From NCBI RefSeq assembly GCF_047495875.1, contig NC_092473.1, positions 16,350,388-16,414,387 of the forward strand: DNA of 64,000 nt. Direction: 5' to 3'. Of this stretch, positions 1-12,700 are shown piece after piece. The first letter of the stretch is position 1, and each line of letters begins with the position of its first letter. The DNA is from Pithys albifrons albifrons. Its lineage: Eukaryota; Chordata; Aves; Passeriformes; Thamnophilidae. The notes beneath the pieces were generated by a model. The model had not been told where the DNA came from, made no database searches, and was given only the letters and a program-made list of their open reading frames with translations. The translations under genes and the position numbers were made by a program.

Positions 1-797
1 CATCTTCCAGCATGATGATCCTATTTATTTATGTATTTAGATGGTTCATCTTTCACAACTTGCCTGTGGCCCACAACTTGCTCAGCTCAGACTTTATTTT
101 TCTGACTTTGTTCACCTGTTTCTTCAAGGCACTCAGAAGACTCAGGGACAGCATTGGGAGAGCAGTTTCCAAAGCACGTGGTGCATCTCTGTCCCAAATC
201 CTTAGTGATGCACTTTGAACTCCCACTGACTGCAGGAAGCTTTGCAGTACATCCATTTCTTCTTAGGGAAGAAATTAAGCTGTGTAATACCCAGCAAAAG
301 AGCCCTAACTCTCCATTTTCCAGCATGAAGTGCACACAGGGAAAGAGGATTGAAAAAAATCAAGGCAGGGGAGGTAGAAAATAAAGCTCCTTAAAATACA
401 TGGAGTTTTCCTGAAAATCAGCTGGTAAACATTCAAGCACCAAGAACCCCTAACATGTTCCTAAATCACAGTGACACTTTCATTGGCCTAAAAAGCTGGG
501 TATGAATCAGGAAAGGGACACATGATAACAAGGAAGAAGTGTAGGCAAATAGAAAAATCCTTCCTTTACCCTCCTAGATATCACAGAGATCCTTAATACT
601 TTATTAGTGTGTTAAACATGGCTGGAGAACTCCAGAGAACACGAAGATGGAATTATGCTCAGGAATGTAAAATTGTTAAGGAGATCAAAATGGCCTTATT
701 AAATCAGCGTGCATGCAAGAGAATCAAAAGGAGGAGAATATTGTGCATAGGTGGCACAGGCAAGGAGAAGCATCAGCCAGAGCACAGGTTACTTTAC
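1..797 (-). other. ARHGAP17 intron 9 (partial)
   Basis: Ordinary AT-rich intronic sequence. No further ARHGAP17 exon could be recognised in it, and no CR1 tail or tandem repeat stands out. Confidence 0.7.
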
Positions 798-3700
798 CTT
801 GATGGGCTTGGATTTCGGGGAGGACCTTTTCTATGACTGCTAATGCTTTTCTATGGTAATCTGCTTGTGCTTCTAATAACTGAGAACAGAAGCCACATTT
901 TAAAAACAAAAAGAGCATTAGCTTCTGATGAGCACATAAGACAAGACTAGAAGGTTTAGCACTCAAAATGTCATCTTTGAGAACTGTCTGTGCACAGATG
1001 TGCTGAGTCAGAGTCACACTGAAAATACTCACCGTGACAAAACATCGAGCGTATTCCCCTTCTTTGGACACAAAGCTATACATGTCTGCTGCAAGCTGAT
1101 CCTTTGGGAGAGAAAGAATGCAAAATAGTACATCACATTTACAGGGACATTTCAGATTACACAGAAAGACAGGATTTCCCTGTGTTTATTTTGCCTGCAG
1201 CAAGTTTGGACTGTCGATTCAAGCCCTACAGGAAGCACTAATGCACCTGCCCTGCTACGTGTAATCCTCAGGAAAAATGAATTAAAAATGTTTAACTGTT
1301 TTATACAGCAAAGCAGTTGCCCACTTCAGTCAACAACTGGATTGAATGGCAATAAGTTATTTATAGCATTCAAAGGCAAATACCAATAAAAGTGCTGTGG
1401 TCCTCAGCTCAGCTGCAGCATAATGAAGTATTTGCCAATTGAGAAGTGAAACCAAATGTGAGCTGCTCAGAGCTGTAACAGTCAGAGTGTTCCTTGGATG
1501 GCACAGCTTGAATTTCACCCAGGAAGCTCCCACTGCACAGCTGCCCCATGGCTGGAGCATCCAGCCCCCCTGACATTCAGTCAAGGCCAGGACACAGTTC
1601 CTTCTCAGAACTGTCCCAGACTGAAACAGAAAACAATGGAAAACACCCAACTTAGAAAACCCACACAGTTCCTCATTACATTGAAGCAATTCAGAGATCA
1701 GCTGGCAATAAAACACCCTCAGGACAAGCACTTTAAAAGCCACATGATGTGCAGCTGCAGCAGTCAGGCAGTTCCAGGCTGAAGCAGCCCCTGTGATCAG
1801 AGCTCTTGCTAATGGGCAGCGTGGAAAGGACACTCATCCTGTCCATACCTTGCACTGTTCTACTTTATTTCCAGCTTCATCCATCTCTTCCTTAAGAGAT
1901 TCTATTTTCGAAGGATGCACTTGGAAATTTGTTCCTGAAGTCTTGTGGGCTTGGTTGTACCTGTGGAAGAAAAGTTTCACTTGGTGAAAATCAATACTCT
2001 ACAAGAATTTGCATTTATGGGTCCCCTCAAATGGGTTTCTTTTGACAGGAAACAAATAGCATTAATTCTCCTGACAGTTTAAAACCATTTAAGGGACTCG
2101 AGGGTGAGATGAACAATTCAGGACCCTCCCAACAAGATGGTTCAATATAAGGTTGTTGTTTATTGAAGTTGAAAACTTCAATGATTCCTTATTTAAGTAG
2201 AACACTTAAATGAACTGGAAAGAAAAATTAATTTCCAGCATTTTTCTAATTATATATAGGCATATAAGAGCTCCAAGATCTTGACTGTGTTTGGATCTCG
2301 CAGTCATGGGTTCTTTCTTGGTGTACCTTAAATGTAAGTTTGACATTTTTCACCTAAGCATTACCTGCACACAACAGCATTTGAGAAGCAAGTACCAGAT
2401 CAGATGCCATGAGATGCCAACAAGATGTTCACGTGACTAGAAAAGCACCCAGTAATTAAAATTCTTTCTTACCTTCCCCTTGCAGAGTCCCAGTCCAGCA
2501 CCAGCTTTGCAAGCTGCTTCCTCTGCTTCTGAATGTTTGGGATCTCTGTCTAAAACGAGAATTTGAGGCTTACATTGATTTTTAAATTGTGCATTGCAAT
2601 AAATTCCATGTTTCACACCCACTTCCCACCACACAGGGCTCCTTAAGCCAGGTTTACTATAAGGCAACCACAACAAGAACAACCCTTTGTGCTCAGTTTA
2701 GCCATGAACCCAGATGTGTTTCTTCAGTCAGGCTCAGGTGACTCACCTCTGTTAACAGGCACAGTGGATCCAGAACTTCTCTTTCAATCTGTACTTCGTG
2801 CTGGGAGAGCTCCATGGCCAGTTTATTCTCTGCATCCCCACAGGTATCCAGCATTTTCCTTTAAGAATTACAGGAAACTGTCATGTGAGTTACTCCTGAC
2901 TGATGAAAGCTTCAGGACAGAGCAGTGGTGGCCTTTTGGAAAGCTTTGTGTTGTACAAAGCAAAGCATCACTCAGTGGCATAAACCCAAATGCTCTGTGC
3001 TGTCAGGGACACATCTGGGATAGGCAAGGGTCTTCCAAAATTCCTGAGCCATGACAACATTTTTGGAGACTTTAAGACATCCAGGTGATTATACCAGCCC
3101 TAAAGGCACAGAAATCAGGTTTTATTTACAAGCCCATCCTTCCATCTCACCAGATGCAGGAGAATTCCTCAGTGCAGTAATTCATTTTCTCCTAAGCCCT
3201 TTCAATGTGAAAGTCTCAACAACAAGCAATCCCACATGCAGCAGTCTCAGGCTCCAAACCCATGATCTGACCTTCATTTTAAGCTTGTTCTAAGAAAAAA
3301 CCCTATTCCCTGGGGGGTTTATTCGTGTTTAAATCTCCTGCAGTGGCTCACAAATACAGACACAAAGGTTTTTAAGGTCATTCTACACTGTCTGCATTAG
3401 AATTCCCATCAGCAATGAGGAAACCCACTTCCTCTAGGAATTCAGGATATGGGATGTTCATTTGTTTCAGCCACTTTCCTGTATATTGCAAATAACCCCT
3501 TTGTCAGGACAGTTAAACTGGGATTATTTTAAACTACAAGGCATTTATGCAAATTGGCATTCCTTTAAGTAATTAAATCAAACCTGAGGAATGCAGTTCA
3601 TAATATAATAAAAATGCAGTTTCATTGTAGAACACACTACATTTTAAACTTCACACAGAGGTAAAAATTCTACAGTCCACCAGGATAAAAGCCATTTTTA

Positions 3701-6700
3701 AAAGCTTTTATGAGAGTAGAGAACCAGAATTCTCTGGAATGCAATTCAACCTAAAACATGCCCCCAAATCATTCCAGAAAAATTGCTTGCTCACTGTTTC
3801 TCCCTCTGGATTAGAGAAGGAATCTGGGAATATTAAGTTTCAATAGATTGAAACCAGCCTTTGTGCATCCAGTCTCTAACTAGAGCCCTGCAGGCAATAA
3901 AATGTCAGACTGCAAGTCAAAGAAAGGCAAACACTTACCCCAGCAGAGTTTCATCACTCAGCTGGACAGATCCTTCTTGCATATTTTGAGCCAGAGCTGT
4001 TAGAGGAAGTTTTTTCTATGGAACAGAAGGAACAGTGCTTAGCTTAGTGCTACTCACCCTTTCCAGCTTTCCCAGTACATCCCCCTCCAAGGTTTTTCTC
4101 TCCTTCCATATGGTTTCTATCACACACACACGCAGCTCATTCTTGGACTTGAAGAAAATGCCAAGTCACAGAAAGTTTCAAGCCTCAAGACTCCTGTTCT
4201 CAGATACTCTGAAAAACACTTTCTTTTCATTCGTAGCTGGAATGACTGGCCCAAAACTTATCTCGACTACTGGCAAATGGAAACAGCTTTAACTTGAGAC
4301 TGAAGGAACCAGCTTGTCACCTCTCTGTCCCAGAGGTTCTGTGTGCCCTTGCTTTCAGGTCTCTGTTACTCAATAAAAGGAAAAAAACTGAATGTTAATT
4401 ATTTCTCATTCTAATGCCTTAAGAAAAACTACCTATGGCTTTGCTAGAGAGAGGTAGAAATCAAATGTGTACAGAAAAACATTTGCAGGCAGCTGGAGGT
4501 GTCAGTGCCCAAAGGCAACCCTAAACATGAGGAGATGGATCAGAGCTGCAGAGTATCTTCTCCTAGCTGGGTCTCCTGAAAGCTCTGAGCACTGGGGAGG
4601 CTGCAGAGATAAGGCCATTGAGATCAGCTCAGTTGTTTAAAACTTGGTTGTAATAATGCCAAGGTTCAATCCCCTGTGTGGGCCATGGACTTGAGTTGGA
4701 CTCATCAATGATCCTTGTGGGTCCCTTCCAACTCAGAACAGTCTGTGATTCTGTATAAGAGGTGGCAGTGACAAACTGGCATAAGGCAGTGTCTGACATT
4801 ACTAAGGTATCCCAAGGTTGTGCTGCTTTGTTTGGATGGGGAATCACAGCTGGTGTTTTACCAATGTCAACACGTGAGCTGCTTCTGCAGAGCTTTCCTG
4901 CCCTGGCTGCTGTGGGCAGAGCAGCTGGGCTGTGTGCCAGGGGCCAGCCCCCCTGAGCCAGGCCAGGGGCAGCTGCACTTACGTGTCTCTTCTCGGGGTC
5001 TGTGCCATGCTGGCCCTGCAAACAGGCGATCAGGCGCTTCTGGGCGAGGTGGCAGACGGAGCGCACGGCGTCCAGGCGCCTCTCGATCTGACGGGCACGG
5101 GGCACCGAGGAGGAAGGGAAAACAAAACACAAAACAGAAGTTATTTCCCTCACCTCAGCAGAAAATCTTCCCCATGCGCCACACTCTGCTCTGGGTTGCA
5201 CATTTCTCACATTCAACAGCTTACAAGAAATTCAGCTGCTTAGCAGAAGTGCCTGACAGCAAAAACGCTTGGAGAGAGGTTTAAATTCTTTTATAACTCA
5301 GTGGCACAGCAATCCAGTCAGAGCTCCCAGCACTGGAGAGCAGGAGAGGGAGAAAACATTGTCCCTACTTGGTGTCTCAGCAAAAGGAATCAGGCTGACA
5401 CTTGTGATGTGAGATGAATGGCACACACAGGTATCCAAGACACTACTTTAGGGAGAAACCCCAATTTTCACCGTGGCCTTGTAAAGTATGTGCTGAAGAC
5501 ATGTCTGACAGCTCAGTCACGCTGTGCTGGGTACCCCAGGCTTCCTCCTGCACAGCCTTCCCAGGCTGTTAAATACAAGGACAAAGTTCCTACGTGATGA
5601 GCAATACAGTATTTTCAGAAAGACATTAAGGGCATTCAAAAGGGATATGGAATTAAAAAAATAACTGTCAAAGCACAAACAAGAGTTTTGTTTATCACCA
5701 TACAATTCAAACATGGCTTAATACACAGCCAGTGAACATGACAAATAGATACATAATAAGCTGTTCTTTTAAGGGATTTTAAGTAAGGAATTTGGACTAT
5801 TTTATTTCAAAGAACATCAAAAACAAAGTGATGAGCAGTGGGACAGAACTACCCATGGCACTGAGCTCTCTGTGCACAGCACCCAAAGAATGCTGTTTAT
5901 CTGCATTTTGATGACTCACCAAGAATAACAGAAGGCCCTTTGGAATAGATTCTATTTAAAAAGCAAATGGAAAAAAAGTAGATTTCATCTGTAGAAATAA
6001 TCTGAACAGATTTCAGTTTTTTTATACAGCTATCACTTCTGTTACATTTTCAGAAGGGCAAGAAGAATCCAAGTGCTCAAAAAGCTCAGTAAAAATCTAT
6101 TAGAGTGTAATAAGGTGCAGAGAAACTGCCCAGGGACTGCTCAGAAGGCACAAGGCTTCATCTTTTATTTACAGAGCATGGAGCAACAATTTCAAAATTA
6201 AGTCCAAGTGAAAAAAGTCTACATGTGGATAAATGAAAGAGAAGGTACTGTTTGTGGTCTGCTTTGTGTTATCTTCAAAATTAAATCCCAGAATGGTTGG
6301 GGTTGGAAGAGACTTAAAAGCCCACCCAGTGCCACCCCTGCCATGGGCAGGGACACCTCCCACCAGCCCAGGGTGCTCCAAGCCCTGTCCAACCTGGCCC
6401 TGGACATTCCAGGGATGGGGCAGCCCCAGCTGCTCTGCCCAACCTGTGCCAGGGCCTCACCTCCCTCAGAGGAAGAAATACCCCCAACACATTCTAAAGC
6501 ATCCACTAGTTATGAAAGAATTAATATTTTGTGAGAGCTCTTACAAAGCTGAGCACACACAGGGTTTTTCCACACCTGACACCCAGTGACATCCTGTACC
6601 TGCAGCACTTCATGGACTCCAGCAGACCACACAGCCCTGGATGGTGGCTCACATCCCTCAGAAAGACTCTGGACACACTTCCAACAGCCTCTTTCCAGGC

Positions 6701-9700
6701 ACCCTGGATGCCAGACTCAAAGGGCAGATGGCTGACAGGAGGAACACAACCCCAGAACTTCAGGACAGCACACTCTCCTCTCTGATCTGCTTTTTACTTC
6801 AAAGATGTCAGGAAAACCACAAAGGACATTAATCTCCTTCAAGCCACCTTTGAACCAACGTGACCCACAGGCCACACTGTCTGTCCCCTCAGGGCATCCC
6901 CAGAGTACAGAATATCACACAAGTGCTGCATTATCTGCTACAAAGCCATGCCAGAAAGTGGGGCTATTGTTGAGGCCTTCTCAGTACTGAATTATATCCC
7001 TTGTCTTCAGACAGGAACATATTTAACAGACACTTGAAATGGAGCACAACCCTTCAGAAAACAGAACAAAAAAAGCCCTGACAATCCTGAGGCAAAGCTT
7101 GAGCTAAATTTAAAAAGAGCCCAACTGTGAGCCATGTTTATCAAGTGAGCAGTACCAGGATTCCAAGCTCTGGGGTTAGATAAGAGCCTCCTGCCCCTCC
7201 ACGAGCCCCCAAGAGCAAACAAACAAGTGAGTAAATTCTTCCACTTGGGTGTAGCCAGGCTGCTCAGGGCCTGGGAAAGCCTTGCTTGCAAAATTTTTTT
7301 GGCAACAAGCAGCAGAGCTTTTGGCTTTCACTTCTTGTTACTGTTCTGCAGCTAAACAAGAAAGCAGAAGGGCCCTCACAGGCTACCAAGGTGTTTAACA
7401 TCCTTCATGTCATTTCATTGCACATCTGCTCAGAAAATAACAACAGTATTGTCAAACTGTTCAGGTATTTATAGTTTAAACAAAGCAGTCCCCTGAAAAT
7501 GGGGTGAATGTTTCAGGTCAGCTCATTTCCCCATTACACTGGCACAGGTTCCCAGAGCAGCTGTGGCTGCCCCAGCTCTGGAATGTCCAGGGCCAGGCTG
7601 GACAGGGCTTGGAGCACCCTGGGCTGCTGGGAGGTGTCCCTGCCCATGGCAGGGGTGGCACTGGATGGGCTTTAAGGTTCCTTCCAACCCAAAGCACTCT
7701 GAGACTCTGCATGATTTTATGTACCTAAATAAAGTTTGAAGGCTGATACACTCCCTTGTCTCCTTGAACCTGAGCAGCTGGAGAGATCTGAACCAGAAGC
7801 ACTTGCATCATCTGTTTGGCTTCCCCATTCCACATTCAGGGTCTGACCTCAGGCATACTGAGATGCTTTGTAATTAATTAGAAATAACCACCACACAGGT
7901 CCAGCTGAGAGCAGCCCTCCCTCACCAATTTGTGTTCTTTTTATAAGTCTTTCATAAAGAAACCAGAGGAAGACAACTCTGTAGGACAAGACTGTATTTG
8001 AAACTGCTCCATGTAAGCAGTCACCCTTGTTAATCTGACAGTTGCAACTAAAATTCCACCATGAAAGTCACGTTTGATGAGATGATATCCTTTCACAAAG
8101 TGACAAGTCTGCAAACAAATCAACTGCCAGCATGACACATTTGAGAACAAATATCACAAGCTTAACAAGAGGCAATTGTACACTTATTTAACATCTCAAG
8201 CTAAACAAGAAGCACTTCTACACTTATTTAAGGTCACAAGCTAAACAAGAAGGATTTACTTACTTAGAGCAATAACAGACTAAGAAGATAAATTGCCATT
8301 CTCTACTAGCAAGCAGTTGGCATGTTTGTTTTGCCACTTCTTTTAAGGCCCAGTTGCCTCGTTCAAGAGAAACAGAAGTGAGGACAGAAACTTGCTGTGC
8401 CCATCACAGTTTCTTCATTCCCCACCACAGACTGGCAAGTCATCAGCACCAGTCGTTGATGAGCTTACTGAGCTCACTCATCTAATTAAAAGAAAATGCT
8501 TTGTCCTTCACTGTGTCAACCTACATGACTGGATTCACAAATAACCACCTGAGGTTTTTTTCTCAAAATGTATCCCAGTTTTTTCACATGCTGCAAAAGT
8601 CAAAGACACTCAAGCTTCCATCCCTGACATATGCAGCATTTTATCTTCACATTAGGAACTCCACAAACCTCAGAAGGCTCAAACTCCACAAAGAGCACTT
8701 AAAATACACATACTAAGTGTGTTACAGTACCTGCAACAGGTCCTCACTGAGTACCTCCGTTTTCTCAGCCCTAGGGGAGGAAAAAAAGATTATTGTCAGA
8801 CAATTGGCATGTTCAGGGGTCAAAGATTGCCTCAACAATTCCAACAAAACCTGCTCAGTTCCAAGTCAATCCCATTATGGCCATTGCTGCAAACACCCCC
8901 ATGTTCCCCATGCCACACACAGCCCTTGCTCCCAGCACAGGGAGCCTGGGAAACCCTGGAATTCTCAGCCTACAGCACAAATCCACTGCACCAAGCTCCA
9001 CATTATACTTCCAACCACACATGGATTACCCCAGAGCAAACTAGAACCCTGAGTAACTTCACTGGAGTGCACAGGAGTATGGAGGTAACTGGAGTTTCAC
9101 TCCATGTTGTTACTCCATCTTAAATCATGTTGTGTCAATGACCCTGAATGTAAAGGAATATAAAGACATGAGAGAAGCAGGGAGGCACCTTCATCTTTTT
9201 TTATTTGGGCACTGCAGACCTTTATCCATCACCAACCAGTGGAAAGGGCAGCCTGAACCTTCCCCACACACACACACACAAAGCTTCACCAGAAACCTTC
9301 CACTGGCTCATTTTGCTCAATTCCATGATACTAAAATAATAAAAAATATTTTGTACTTAAAAAACTCATCAGAAGTTAATGGTATTTCCAGGAAAGGTCT
9401 GCCTTGAATACTGAATACTTACACACACTTCCAGACAAAACAGTATCATTCTCTACAGACATACTCCACCTTTACACACACAATTCCACAATATTTTCTG
9501 ATCCCAGGTGACACGGAAACTTTGAGTTGGTTTATGTTGACACAGATTTATTTGTTATTGGCTCACTGGCCATACCAGTGTTCAATCCCACCTTTGCAAG
9601 GCCTATAAAACAATGATAAATCCAGTTCCCCCAAGCCCTTCCCCTCAGCTGCTCACTGTTACTGTGCATTTACACCTTGGAGCACTTGCAGGGACTCCAG

Positions 9701-12700
9701 GACTCTCTTTTGCAGTTTGGGGCTTCCCCCTCTGCTCCTACAGACTTTATCTCCTCCTCAACCTGTTTAAAGGGCCACTGCAAATCTGGGCATGCACAGA
9801 AAGCTCCTTTTCCCGACCAGGCTTCATTAGTTGAACATTCCAAACAACTCCAAGGACAAGATTCCTTCAGGATTGGGTAGGTGTTTTTAAGGCATTTGAC
9901 TTCAGTTTCATGGCACATTATCTGTTTGAACTAGTTGTGAACCTTAAGGGGCTTAATAATTAAAAATACCAGAATGAAGTAATGCTCAAAATCTCAACCA
10001 GACTTACACAAAAGCCCCTGAAGAAATACTCTGACAGCACTGGAATATTTATTTGTTGAGGAAAACACAGACCAGAGTGATAAACTTTCCTGTCACCGAA
10101 ATAGAAATATTTTGTCTGATGGAAATTACATCCTGTTAGAGAGCAATTATTTACTTTTACCTACTTTCTTAGCCCTGCAAAATTGACCAGAAATTACATG
10201 GCAGCCCTGCACTGTAAGAGTCCCTGTCCCTGGAGGTACAGAAGGAGAGACTGGATGTGGCAGTCAGTGTCAGGGTCTGTAGGCAGGATGGTGTGAGGTC
10301 AAAGGCTGGACTCAAAGATCTCAGGTGTTTTCCAACCTGGTTGATTCTGTGATTCTGAGAACACCCCAGTTACAACAGCACATTCTTAAACATTTTGATC
10401 TCATTTTAACTGGCAACTACTCCACACCTCAGCTAACTGGTTTGATAGAAGAATCCTGGAATGGTTTGGGTTGGGAGGGACCTTAAAGCCCATCCAGACC
10501 CACCCCCTGCCATGGCAGGGACACCTCCCACCAGCCCAGGCTGCTCCAAACCCTGTCCAGCCTGGCCTTGGACACTCCCAGGGATGGTGCAGCCACAGCT
10601 GCTCTGGGCACCTGTGCCAATTCCAAGTGTATCAAGATTTTCTAGTTAAAACAAGCAGCATTTAACAGAAGGTGACCATGGCAGTTTGCTGGAGCCCCAG
10701 CAGCTCAGCTGCCGTGGAACAGGATGAGCTTTACGTCCCTTCCAACCATTCTGGGATCCTCTAAGTCTCAGTTTCCCCTCTTTTGCCTAGAAATATGTTT
10801 AAGAAAAAAGCAACAGGCTTCTCCAACCACCTTCCCCAGCTGAAGCTCCCCCTGGCTCCCTGTCTGTGTCCCCAGCCCTCGGATGGGAACAGGGAAATGC
10901 GGATTAGGGGCGTTCCAGCAGGTCCTTCCCCCAGTGCTGACACACTTATCCTGACATGCTTCAGAACAGACACCACAGGACCATGATCTGACAGACCAGA
11001 AGGCCCAGCCTGAACCCAACCAGCAGTTTGGAAAATTAAACAGCCACCCTGGGTGGTGCAATGCAAAACAACTTCTAAGAACCGCTCGAGCTCTCAGAGC
11101 TGGGTACGTGCATGTCCTTAACCCACACCCATTCCCTGACAGCTCCTGGGATTCCTCCTGCCCTGCAGCAACAGTCAAACTACCACAAGATTTTGGAAAT
11201 TCACTTTTAGCTACTGGAAATCACATGCATTTTGTATCAGTAATCTTTACAGTTACCTCTACAGAGTTCCTATTAATAATATTGCACATTTCTGTTCTAC
11301 AGAACCTTTCATTAGGTTACTAAAAAGTCACTGGATGTTTTTGAATGGCTTTAGCCACAACATCAATTAAAATCCCATCACACAGCATAGAGTTTCCATA
11401 CAACTTTAGATTTATGAATAGATTCCTCCTTCCCTTCCTTTTTCCTAGGAGATTCTATCCATTGGAATGAAAAGCAGTGACAGCTCAGTACTGTGCCAGC
11501 CAAACTCTGTTCCCATTTTAAATCTGGCTGTCTACAGACTACGGATCATTACATGAAGTGCAAAGTAATTGTGTATATTTATCTTTAGCAGTCTCTGTAC
11601 ACTGAACTGGTTTCCCAGGGATCTGAAGTCCCAGTTGGACAGCCTGGACGTCCCTGGAATGAGGGATGCTCTCGCAGCCCTGGCTGGCAGCAGGAGCACG
11701 GCCAGGCCAGGCGGGTCAGAGCAGCCACTGATGACGGTGTCAGGCTCGGAAGTGCAGCCAGGGAAGGCCTCACCCTTCCTGCAGGCCCACATTCCACCTT
11801 TAATGAGGAAGCCAAGAAAGAGCCACTAAATAATATTGTTTTTCAGTGATCACAACCATGAAAGAGAAAATGCAACCCTGTGATAGCAGCACAGCCCATC
11901 TCCACTCTGAGCAGGGGAAGCAGCAAACCATCAAAGGGACCTGCCTCCCTCGGAATTAACCTCTGTCTCTCTCCAAAGTACAGGTATGACCAGTTTAAAG
12001 TTTACACACAACTGCAGCTTTGTGGGATGCTGGCTCCTTCTGCCAACTAATCAGGCAATCAGCTAACTCTAGAAAAGAACAGAATTTCTTTGTCACTACC
12101 AAACTTCTGTCCTCAGCTCCTGATAAGGCTTATTTGCATCTTACCTAATCAAAGCAGTGAAGAAATCCTTCTGGACTCAACAACTAAGAACTGGAAGACT
12201 GAGCTGCAGAGAACGTTCCCAAGGGCTCTCCCAAGCCCAGCAGTCCTGGCCACCAGCCTGGAGCTCCTCCACTGGAGCCTCCCCCAGGAGACCCCCTGAG
12301 CACAGCCCAGGCCAGGCTGAGCCTCGGAGGCCCAGACACCAGTCAGGGCTGTTTGCATTCCCAGAGCTCAACTCCACACAGTCCAAACTGTTAATTTTCA
12401 GTTGCAAAATGAGGTTGCTCCAGGTCATCACTAATGGGGAAATCAGGCCCTGCCAGCCCCTCCCGGCCCCAACACGCAGGATTGTGACCGAGATGGTCCC
12501 TGGGAGCTGCCCCTGTGCCTCTGGAGGGCAGATCCGCAGGGAACAGGGCCCTGCCCAGCCCTGCCCACACCTGCAGTGGCACAGGGGGCACTCCCGGGGG
12601 TGTCAGGGGTGGTGCTGGCAGATGGCACAGAGCGCAGCACAAGCAGCAGCCCGGGAATGCCAGACTGGGCACACATCCCAGCCTGGCCCAGCAGCAGCAC

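Larger units (their letters stand above)
5088..8730 (-). other. ARHGAP17 intron 2
   Basis: A 3.6-kb intron holding two CR1 fragments (about 6288-6481 and 7537-7710) and a 40-bp tandem repeat (8157-8276). Otherwise no structure is visible. Confidence 0.85.

Noticed and set aside
4762..5284. Plus-strand ORFs opposite ARHGAP17 exon 3
   Set aside because: Antisense shadows. The minus-strand reading has conserved protein sequence and correct splice sites.
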